Source: CAYYJM01 sp964471755 (GTDB lineage Bacteria; Planctomycetota; Planctomycetia; Gemmatales; Gemmataceae). From it: a stretch of DNA of 12,287 nucleotides. Positions 7,601-12,287 of the stretch are shown piece by piece (position 1 is the first letter of the stretch; each line of letters opens with the position of its first letter). Below the pieces are notes generated by a model. The model made no database searches, was not told the origin of the DNA, and was given only the letters and a program-made list of their open reading frames with translations. The DNA lies in NCBI GenBank assembly GCA_964471755.1, contig CAYYJM010000196.1, positions 1 to 12,287 of the forward strand. Direction: 5' to 3'. The translations under genes and the position numbers were made by a program.

Positions 7601-8077
7601 GGAGCAACGGAGGATGCAGAGTCCGTTCGCCTCGTCCTGGCCGACATCCTTGGCAATGTGGCCATCTGGAAGCTCGACGGGGAGAAGCCGATCGCGGCCG
7701 CCTGGCAGGCCCACCCGCGCGACATCCTCCGTGTCGTCCCGAACGCCAGCGGAACCGTCCTGGCCACGATGGGGGAGGATCGCTGCATCAACCTGTGGGA
7801 CGTGGCGACGCGGCAGAAGCTTCACATCGGGCTCTACGGCCACGAGCATTTCGTGGTCGATGCCAGCTTCAGCCCCGATGGCCGGAACCTGGCGACCGCC
7901 AGTCAGGATGGCACCGTACGAATCTGGAGCCTCGCCACCGGACGTGAGATGCTCTTGCTGAAGCATCCGGGCCCGGTTCACGGCGTGGCGTTTCTCGATG
8001 CCAATCGACTGCTCACGATCGGCAAGAAAGAGGACAACCAGGGCTTCGCACGCATCTACCAGGCGGTTCCGCAGTGA
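4658..8077 (+). CDS. Membrane-anchored Ser/Thr protein kinase with zinc ribbon and WD40 repeats
   Basis: A 1139-residue Hanks-type kinase of the large planctomycete kinase-WD40 class. Residues 7-30 hold a CPxGH...CPLC zinc-ribbon-like motif, followed by a proline-rich linker. The kinase domain spans about 122-405: glycine loop IGRGGMGVV (128-136), Lys151 in VALK, Glu174, HRDLKPAN (250-257, catalytic Asp252), DFG (282-284), activation-loop threonines 296, 298 and 304, and APE (309-311). All catalytic residues are present, so it should be active. One membrane segment (about 432-449) is followed by a charged coiled coil (455-490). A helical stretch comes next, and then WD40 units from about 548 to the end; I count 14. 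The substrate is unknown; the WD40 part probably binds partners. The start has only a weak ribosome site (GGGA about nine bases upstream). The gene ends three bases from the convergent hlyD-like stop. Confidence 0.93.
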   Translation: MVQMLRCPRGHTYSVPNGDTGSQPLSCPLCITHTEGLRFYLNIPESPATTELGSSGTILEPPPAGLPLVPDSSLEDQPTREVQKMADDLDPPTLSLPPEPSEGPHSDPESLPRLEIPGPPGYEILREIGRGGMGVVYLARNTSDGTQVALKMIRAEAPGSSHGETVEQKRFLTEARALLQLDHPNIVHVLEVGDFPGPQGSQPYFTLEYVSGGTLEEYLRGRPQSATIAARLLIVLARAIQAAHDQGIVHRDLKPANVLIAGPECAEEGAAPRLEDRLKVADFGLAQFPQCGAERTRTGWIIGTPSYMAPEQAAGKIRQIGPATDVWALGAILYECLTGRPPFQGATVLETLNLVQEADPLPPRRLVPDIPRALETICLKCLEKAPQRRYASAGDLANDLGRYLNSLRIYAQRPTFAEVASRWLRRHPLPTTFLCAVLLILFCMGLGAASYTWRLERTFARVEEANQREQAARESALLKQQELEEREVLLQEYRYAASIQQAQQLWTQGQLMPCYQILEPYLFGNQLHLRDFACRHLEFLLHGSVTHLVGHQGDVFCLAWSPDGNTLVSAGKDGFLRSWEATGRLRFEVHAHREDINAVAFSPDGKRVATGSDDCRIGLWNAETGLLEAYLPSTGSQVIALTFSANGRELYSGTHQGALLAWSLDQVVVTSRRIASVGDRIHQLTLDPQGRRLAVAADNQGVALVDLNNPRKPVKIKLQSIKALAVAFTPSGRYLAVGTNDGQVILLDTDTRQEISRTSAHIGRIHALAFTPDERYLITTGQDALVRLWEPMRLHPAGQLRGHAARLWAVAVSSVGDQIATSDGSGAVNVWPAQPSMEHRTIEIPTGGLLSLATRPELPLAVAGSSAGVVLLPITGSHHGVPQVIPKPNPVVSLALSPDRRRLLLGLAGGQVYLHNLADGTARMMMQSSRDHLPVAFSARGTIAAAGDSDGHVHLWQMPEGKPLPCKITNGSAITALAFLPGATEDAESVRLVLADILGNVAIWKLDGEKPIAAAWQAHPRDILRVVPNASGTVLATMGEDRCINLWDVATRQKLHIGLYGHEHFVVDASFSPDGRNLATASQDGTVRIWSLATGREMLLLKHPGPVHGVAFLDANRLLTIGKKEDNQGFARIYQAVPQ

Positions 8078-8086
8078 GCGTTACTG
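8072..8086. terminator. Short hairpin across the two convergent stop codons
   Basis: CAGTGAGCGTTACTG folds into a stem of about six pairs (one G-T) with a three-base loop. It contains the kinase TGA (8075-8077) and the adaptor TAA (8083-8081). It is the only candidate two-way terminator between these convergent genes. It lacks a T-run and is short, so it may be only a chance structure. Confidence 0.2.
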
Positions 8087-9274
8087 GCGCTGGGTGGTGA
8101 CCGTGCCGTCCTTGACCCGATCGCCCGCGTGGATGATGACCCGTTCGCCCGGTTCCAGGCCGGCGGCGATCTGCGTTTCCAGACCATTGCCCTTGCCCAC
8201 GGTCACTGGCCGGAGACGGGCCACACCCGACTCGACGACGTAGACCGCCCATCCGCTGCCGTGCCGGAAGAGAGCCCCGGCCGGCACCTTGATCGCATCC
8301 GCCTTCTCCCAGACGACGATCCGCGCCTCGACGCGAAAGCCGTCGCCGAGCGACGCCGGCGGATCGGTCAAATTGGCGATCACGTTGACACGCTGTTCCT
8401 CGACTCCCAGGGCGGAAGTCTTGGTGATGCCGGACGGTTCGACCACGCGAACTTCCGCTTCCAGGGGCACCTCGCCGCCCCAGTGTTCCAGGATGACCCG
8501 GTCCCCCTTGCGCACCTTGACCGCGTCGGCCGAGAGAACGTCGATCACGACTTCCAGATCGGCGGGGTTGCCAACCTCGAGCAGTTTCTGGCCCGGCGCG
8601 ACCACGGTCGCCGACTCCTGCTCGACCTTCAGCACGACGCCCCGAATGGGCGAATAAATGTCGTAGCGATCGGGGGCCTCGCCGGGCTGGTAGGTCCGGA
8701 CGCGGTTGAGAACGGCCCGGGCCGTCTGCAACTCGTACTCCGCGATCTTGATCGCCTGCTGGGCGGCCCGCATCTCCTCGCTGGCGACGCGCTGCTGCTG
8801 GATGGCGTTCTCGACCTCCTGCTCGGAGATGCTGCGCAGGCCACGGAGCCCACGCAGGCGGTCGGCCTCGCGCTGGGCGAACTCCACCTTGACGTTCGCC
8901 TGGCGGAGCAGGGTCCGGGCCTTGTCGCGGGCGATCTCGGCGGCCTTGACCTTGGCCTCGGCCTGAAGCTGTGCCGACGGATCGAGGAACTCCGACGCCT
9001 TCGGTTCGATCTGGGCCAGGACCGGCGAGTTGACATCGATCCGGTCGCCTGGCTTCCAGACGATGCGCAGCAACTGCCCGCCCAGCGGGGCCGACACGAC
9101 GTAGCGCTCGCGGATGCGCGTCTTGCCGTCCTCATCGACCGTGACGCGGAGTGGGCCGACGACGACCGAGGCATAATCGACGGGCACCGGCTGAGGCAGA
9201 AAGCCCCAGACGATCAGCGTCAGAAGACCAAGGGCAGCCAGACCCCAGAACAGACGGCGAAGCCAGACGCGCAT
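8081..9274 (-). CDS. HlyD/MacA-type periplasmic adaptor (membrane fusion) protein
   Basis: A 397-residue efflux adaptor. One N-terminal membrane anchor (about residues 8-26, LFWGLAALGLLTLIVWGF) leads into a first half-barrel. A biotinyl-lipoyl-like half follows (RYVVSAPLGGQLLRIVWKPGD, 57-77), then a long two-strand alpha-helical hairpin (about 100-195). The lipoyl domain then resumes with DIYSPIRGVVLKV (205-217). The beta-barrel and membrane-proximal domains occupy about 237-397 (LEVVIDVLSADAVKVRKGD, KVPAGALFR, GLEPGERVI). Such proteins bridge an inner-membrane transporter and a TolC-type channel. The FtsX-type permease upstream on the same strand is the natural partner, as in MacAB or DevBCA. 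The ATG at 9274 has GGAG about ten bases upstream and a closer AGG. The 161-base gap to the HicB-like gene holds two short hairpin repeats and no strong promoter, so read-through from the permease operon is plausible. Confidence 0.9.
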   Translation of the reverse strand: MRVWLRRLFWGLAALGLLTLIVWGFLPQPVPVDYASVVVGPLRVTVDEDGKTRIRERYVVSAPLGGQLLRIVWKPGDRIDVNSPVLAQIEPKASEFLDPSAQLQAEAKVKAAEIARDKARTLLRQANVKVEFAQREADRLRGLRGLRSISEQEVENAIQQQRVASEEMRAAQQAIKIAEYELQTARAVLNRVRTYQPGEAPDRYDIYSPIRGVVLKVEQESATVVAPGQKLLEVGNPADLEVVIDVLSADAVKVRKGDRVILEHWGGEVPLEAEVRVVEPSGITKTSALGVEEQRVNVIANLTDPPASLGDGFRVEARIVVWEKADAIKVPAGALFRHGSGWAVYVVESGVARLRPVTVGKGNGLETQIAAGLEPGERVIIHAGDRVKDGTVTTQRQ

Positions 9275-9371
9275 ACGGGCCTACTCCGACCACCCCGGAC
9301 GGCTCCTACCCTCGACGGGAGAGCGGGAGACATCCCTGCTTGAATCATACGGGTGCAACCGGTGAAGTGCT

Positions 9372-9398
9372 GCGGTGGCACGCCACTCCGTGGCGTAT
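9372..9398 (+). repeat. Short hairpin repeat, copy 1
   Basis: The core GTGGCACGCCACTCCGTGGCG (9375-9395) contains the hairpin CGCCAC-TCC-GTGGCG (9381-9395). It shares 22 of 27 positions with copy 2, with divergence mainly at the first three bases. It lies in the gap between the HicB-like and adaptor genes, 32 bases before copy 2. Confidence 0.75.
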
Positions 9399-9403
9399 TC
9401 TCC

Positions 9404-9430
9404 AAAGTGGCCCGCCACTCCGTGGCGGAT
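9404..9430 (+). repeat. Short hairpin repeat, copy 2
   Basis: AAAGTGGCCCGCCACTCC followed by GTGGCGGAT. The inner hairpin is CGCCAC-TCC-GTGGCG (9413-9427). It is in direct orientation to copy 1 and inverted relative to copy 3, seven bases away. Copies 2 and 3 therefore form a larger inverted repeat with 27-base arms and three mismatches. Confidence 0.8.
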
Positions 9431-9435
9431 TTCTG

Positions 9436-9624
9436 TCATCCGCGACGGAGTCGCGTGCCACTTTCGCCAGGGATGTTGTCCGCGGCCAGGTCCAGGTACA
9501 GATCCCGCAGATGGGCCAGGAGATCGTCCAGCGTCTCCCCCTGGGTCCAGTAGTCGGGGAACTCCACGAGATAGCCCAGCCAGCTGTCACCTTCCTGCCA
9601 GTAGACGTATTTCACCGTTTGCAT
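9436..9624 (-). CDS. HicB-like small protein (solitary antitoxin-family)
   Basis: A 62-residue protein starting MQTVKYVYWQEGDSWLGYLV, then EFPDYWTQGETLDDLLAHLRDLYLDL. This is the partial RNase-H-like fold of short HicB-family proteins, with the typical YWQ...GYL.EFPDYWTQGETL pattern. In HicAB pairs HicB neutralises the HicA mRNA toxin, but no HicA-like gene lies on either side, so its role is unknown. The ATG at 9624 is chosen because GAGGAG (9632-9637) lies seven bases upstream; the frame is open to 9666 but has no better site. Relatives usually continue after the IPG (residues 51-53) with a segment like IRRVAELE, from memory of the family. Here it ends in ESGTRLRRG, coded by hairpin repeat copy 3. 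It sits between the permease (63-base gap) and the adaptor of an export operon. Confidence 0.75.
   Translation of the reverse strand: MQTVKYVYWQEGDSWLGYLVEFPDYWTQGETLDDLLAHLRDLYLDLAADNIPGESGTRLRRG
9438..9464 (-). repeat. Short hairpin repeat, copy 3 (inverted, inside the HicB-like gene)
   Basis: The minus strand reads AAAGTGGCACGCGACTCC then GTCGCGGAT. It matches copy 2 except at three positions. Two of those are paired positions of the stem: CGCGAC-TCC-GTCGCG here against CGCCAC-TCC-GTGGCG in the other copies, so pairing is kept. This copy encodes the last residues of the HicB-like protein and the first base of its TGA stop... the stop spans 9438-9436, at the repeat edge. Confidence 0.8.
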
Positions 9625-9653
9625 CGCGTGGCTCCTCGTCAGTGTGGTGATGG

Positions 9654-9659
9654 ATTGTA
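9654..9659 (-). promoter_or_regulatory. Weak candidate -10 element for the HicB-like gene
   Basis: The minus strand reads TACAAT 24 bases or so upstream of the GAGGAG site region, with a transcription start expected near 9647. The sequence at -35 (CTGGGA or TGGGAT at 16-17 bases) is a poor match. It could give the HicB-like gene and the adaptor a promoter separate from the permease, but the support is thin. Confidence 0.2.
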
Positions 9660-9686
9660 CCGCCACCAGGGAAAAATCCCAGGCGG
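9660..9686 (-). terminator. Hairpin directly after the permease stop
   Basis: On the minus strand, CCGCC-T-GGGA-TTTT-TCCC-TGGT-GGCGG can form an outer 5-bp and an inner 4-bp stem around a T4 loop, with an uneven internal loop. It begins one base after the permease stop codon (9690-9688). There is no T-run after it, so it is a weak intrinsic terminator at best. It could instead be an mRNA-stability structure within the operon. Confidence 0.25.
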
Positions 9687-9687
9687 A

Positions 9688-12051
9688 TCACTCCCGCGAC
9701 TTCAGCACCGAAACCAGATCGAGCCGATCGAGCATTCGCCGGACGATCAGGCCCGAGACGATCGCCGCGATCAGGACGACCGACGCGGCCAGCGAATCGG
9801 TCGCGGTCGAGACATACGCCGGAAAGCGCTGGTCCTCGGTCGCCATCGCCTCGGAGATGATCTGCACGAAGCCGTGGCCCAGGAGAATGCCCAGCGGTAT
9901 GGCCGACAACACCAGGACGGCCAGTTCGCCCAGCAGGATCATCGAAATCTCCAGGCGGGTAAAGCCCAGCACTCGAAGCGTCGCCAGCTCCCGGCTGCGC
10001 TCCGACAACGAGATGCGCGCGCTGTTGTAGACGACACCGGCCGCGATGACGACGGCGAAGAACAGATTGAAGAAACGCATCTTGGTCATGGTCTCGCCGA
10101 CCGTCTCCAGGAAGCTCGTCCGGGCCGCCTTCTTGACGACCACCGAGGCGACCAGCGGCGTGTTCTTCAGTTCGTGGTACAGCTCGTCCAGGTAGAGCGG
10201 ATCGACACGCAGATAGGCCATTGAAACACGGTCGCCCTCCTGCAACAGACGATGCAGTGCCGACCGGCTCATGTACGCGGCGACGCCGGTGTAATCGCGG
10301 ATGGTGCCGGCGACGACGACATCGCGCGTGGGGCGAGAGCCCTCCAGGACCTCCGCCTGAACCCTGTCTCCCGGCTGGACGTGCAGCACGCGAGCCAGAG
10401 CCTCCGAGATCATCAGCCCCTCGTCCGGGATGACGACCAGCTGTCCCTCTCGGTCGAGCAACTGAAACAGCTCGCGTTCCTGTTCCAGGCCGGTGATCGC
10501 CAGTCGGCGTTCGATCGATCCGGATCGCATCCGGACGGGCGTGATCCGTACCGGCTCGGCATGCTGCACGCCCGGTAGATGCTCCAGCTCGTGCAGCCCT
10601 TTCATCGGCACCGGCTCGACGAACGTGACGGTCATGTCTTGACGCTGCGACCGGACGAACTGCTCGTCGAGGAGCTTGTTGATCATGTCCTCGCCGAAGT
10701 TGCCCAGGATGATGACCATCGTCGCCAGGGTGATGCCGAAGATGGCCAGGGCCGTCTTGATCGGCTGACGCGACAGATTGCGCAGAATCATCCGCAGCGT
10801 CGGCGACAGGAAGCGGCGCAGGCCGAGATTCTCGACCAGACTGACGCTGTACTTCGCGGGCGGTTCGGGCCGCATCGCCTCGGCCGGCGGCAGCCGCACC
10901 GCGGCGAGGACGGCTCCGAACGTGCCCAGCGCCCCGGCGAGCAGGCCGACGCCGATCGCCACCGGAATGACGGTGCGATCGATGGTGAAGAAGAAGTATG
11001 GGAAGTGGAAGAACAGGGCGTACATCGCCGTCAGATTCTGGCCCAGCCACAGGCCGAACACCGTGCCGAGGGCGACGCCGATGAGGACAAGGACCATGAC
11101 GAACTTGAGGTAGTGCCAGCCGACCTCCCAGCGCGAGTAGCCGAACGCCTTGAGGGCGGCGATCTGTTCGCGCTGCGTCTGGATGATGCGCGTCAGCACC
11201 ACGTTGAGCAGGAAACCGGCCACGCCGAGGAAGATGGCCGGCACGATGATCGCGGTGCCGCGGAGCTGGGTGATCTCGTTCTGAATGAAGCGATTGGACA
11301 GCTGGTCGGCTCGACCATAGGAGCCGAGTCCGCCGTACGGCTCGATCAGGTCGTCAAGGCGACGGCGGACCTCGTCCTCGTTCGCGCCGGGCGCAAGTGT
11401 CATGGCGATGTCATTGAAGGCCCCGAACAGGTTATACGCCGAAGCCAGTTCCTGGTAGCGCATCCAGAAGATGCCGAAGCGTTTGGTGTCGGGCAGCACT
11501 TCCCCTTCGCGGATCGGGAAGACGTACTCCGGCGACAGGGCGAGGCCGACGATCCGCAGGGCCTGCTTCCGGCCGTTGATCACGGCTACGACTTCCTTGC
11601 CTGGCCCGAGTTGGTGCTTCGTGGCGAAGTCCTCGTCGATGAGCACCTCGCCGTCGTGGCCCGGTTCCGGCATACGTCCCTTGCGCAGATAGACGTTGTT
11701 GAGCAGGGGTTCGCCCCGGTCGGGCAGCGAGATGATTCGGCCGACCGCAGGTTCACGCAGGCCGTGAACGTCGAGGTTCACCTCGACGACGACGCGGGTC
11801 GAGACGACGGCGACGCCGGGAATCTCGGCGATGCGCTCGGCGACCGGGTTCGGAGCCCGCTTGACGCGTGCGAACACCTCGGCGAAGCGGTAGCGATCGT
11901 AGTAGGCCGACAGGGTCTCGACGAGCGAGACTCGCATCGACAGGGACATGACGAACGTGGCGATGCCGCAGGCCAGGACGAGGCTGATCGCCAGGCCCTG
12001 GCCGCGCAGGTTCCACAGGTCACGCAGGAGTTTTCGGTCGAGGGCGGTCAT
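9688..12051 (-). CDS. FtsX/MacB-type ABC transporter permease with two FtsX domains
   Basis: A 787-residue inner-membrane protein with a repeated architecture. A first membrane helix (about 20-38) is followed by a large periplasmic MacB-type domain (about 45-265). Three helices form the first FtsX domain (about 267-287, 315-337, 360-385; the segment LNVVLTRIIQTQREQIAALKAFGYSRWEV is typical). The second half repeats this: helix 432-451, periplasmic domain about 453-655, and FtsX helices at about 660-678, 702-727 and 752-772 with SARISLSERSRELATLRVLGFTR. That makes about eight membrane segments, twice MacB or DevC. Such permeases work by mechanotransmission with a LolD/MacB-type ATPase and act on substrates in the periplasm or membrane. 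The gene starts three bases after the ATPase stop, so the two are translationally coupled. The exported substrate cannot be told from sequence. Confidence 0.92.
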   Translation of the reverse strand: MTALDRKLLRDLWNLRGQGLAISLVLACGIATFVMSLSMRVSLVETLSAYYDRYRFAEVFARVKRAPNPVAERIAEIPGVAVVSTRVVVEVNLDVHGLREPAVGRIISLPDRGEPLLNNVYLRKGRMPEPGHDGEVLIDEDFATKHQLGPGKEVVAVINGRKQALRIVGLALSPEYVFPIREGEVLPDTKRFGIFWMRYQELASAYNLFGAFNDIAMTLAPGANEDEVRRRLDDLIEPYGGLGSYGRADQLSNRFIQNEITQLRGTAIIVPAIFLGVAGFLLNVVLTRIIQTQREQIAALKAFGYSRWEVGWHYLKFVMVLVLIGVALGTVFGLWLGQNLTAMYALFFHFPYFFFTIDRTVIPVAIGVGLLAGALGTFGAVLAAVRLPPAEAMRPEPPAKYSVSLVENLGLRRFLSPTLRMILRNLSRQPIKTALAIFGITLATMVIILGNFGEDMINKLLDEQFVRSQRQDMTVTFVEPVPMKGLHELEHLPGVQHAEPVRITPVRMRSGSIERRLAITGLEQERELFQLLDREGQLVVIPDEGLMISEALARVLHVQPGDRVQAEVLEGSRPTRDVVVAGTIRDYTGVAAYMSRSALHRLLQEGDRVSMAYLRVDPLYLDELYHELKNTPLVASVVVKKAARTSFLETVGETMTKMRFFNLFFAVVIAAGVVYNSARISLSERSRELATLRVLGFTRLEISMILLGELAVLVLSAIPLGILLGHGFVQIISEAMATEDQRFPAYVSTATDSLAASVVLIAAIVSGLIVRRMLDRLDLVSVLKSRE

Positions 12052-12054
12052 GGC

Positions 12055-12287
12055 TCACCAGTCCAGTTCGCCGGCCGGCCGCTTGTCGGGGTTGCTCGTC
12101 ACCGTATGGATCAGCCCGGCCGAGATGGTGATGACCCGATCGGCCATGTGCGAGATGACTGCGTTGTGCGTGATGACCGCCGTCGTCGTGCCCAGTTCCC
12201 GGTTGATTCGCTCGATGGCCTCCAGGACGAGGATGCCGGTCTGCACGTCGAGGGCTCCGGTCGGCTCGTCGCAGAGCAGCACGGCCG
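12055..12287 (-). CDS. ABC transporter ATP-binding protein (LolD/MacB type), C-terminal part
   Basis: The last 77 codons of an ATPase that continues past the window edge. Its first visible residues are AVLLCDEPTGALD: the Walker B strand with its catalytic glutamate (DE), then the D-loop. DEPTGALD is the form usual in LolD/MacB/DevA exporters. After a helix (ILVLEAIERINRELG) comes TTAVITHN, with the switch histidine, and HMADRVITISAGLI. The Walker A, Q-loop and LSGGQ signature lie outside the window. The tail after residue GLI is short and ends PAGELDW. The stop (12057-12055) is three bases from the permease start, so ATPase and permease form one operon and one transporter, with ATP hydrolysis on the cytoplasmic face. 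Confidence 0.93.
   Translation of the reverse strand, partial: AVLLCDEPTGALDVQTGILVLEAIERINRELGTTTAVITHNAVISHMADRVITISAGLIHTVTSNPDKRPAGELDW

Noticed and set aside
6668..7981. Minus-strand open frame of 437 codons
   Set aside because: It lies wholly antisense to the WD40 part of the kinase gene. Its translation has no recognisable family, and long open antisense frames are common in GC-rich genes.
8129..9343. Plus-strand open frame of 404 codons
   Set aside because: It is antisense to the HlyD-type adaptor, which has clear family features. The plus-strand translation is Asp/Leu/Arg-rich with no domain.
9344..9349. TATGAT on the minus strand as a promoter for the adaptor gene
   Set aside because: The hexamer is acceptable, but there is no -35 or extended -10 to support it. 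The only TTGCAC is three bases away, which is too close.
9372..9464. The three short repeats as a CRISPR array
   Set aside because: There are only three copies, one inverted, with unequal 5- and 7-base spacers. CRISPR spacers are about 30 bases and repeats share one orientation. No cas genes are present.
9587..11050. Minus-strand open frame of 487 codons in another phase of the permease
   Set aside because: It is out of frame with the well-supported permease. Its Arg/Gly/Pro-rich translation is a phase shadow.

Overview
The window is GC-rich, densely coded DNA that looks like a planctomycete chromosome, probably Gemmataceae-like. This rests on family knowledge of four features: a Ser/Thr kinase with an N-terminal CPxGH zinc ribbon and a long WD40 tail, a ThiD2-ThiE fusion, a short HicB-like protein of the YWQ...YPDYWTQGET type, and short hairpin repeats between genes. 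No rRNA, tRNA, CRISPR array, transposase or phage gene is visible. No gap between genes exceeds about 165 bases.

Layout. On the minus strand at the left edge lies the first 45 codons of a type IIA topoisomerase subunit A (1-137). Upstream of it on the same strand is an apparent two-gene operon: a TolC-type outer-membrane efflux protein (1297-2862) followed by a PhnD-like periplasmic substrate-binding protein (295-1275). The plus strand then carries two genes: a thiamine-phosphate synthase with an unexpected Clp N-domain at its front (3069-4568), and a membrane-anchored Ser/Thr protein kinase with 14 WD40 blades (4658-8077). The rest is minus strand again. Read in the direction of transcription it holds an ABC ATPase end (12287-12055), an FtsX/MacB-type permease (12051-9688), a small HicB-like ORF (9624-9436) and a HlyD-type adaptor (9274-8081).

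How the genes fit together. The ATPase, permease, adaptor and TolC-like protein supply all the parts of an ABC-driven, MacB/DevBCA-like tripartite exporter. They sit in two minus-strand blocks separated by the plus-strand thiE and kinase genes. The PhnD-like protein has no import permease nearby and is coupled to the TolC-like gene, so it may serve this exporter or act as a sensor; this is inference.

The most notable points are three. The thiamine gene is a Clp_N-ThiD2-ThiE fusion. Three copies of a short hairpin repeat lie at 9372-9464 and show a compensatory base-pair change. One of those copies has become the C-terminal tail and stop codon of the HicB-like protein. I saw no clearly new defence or mobile system.
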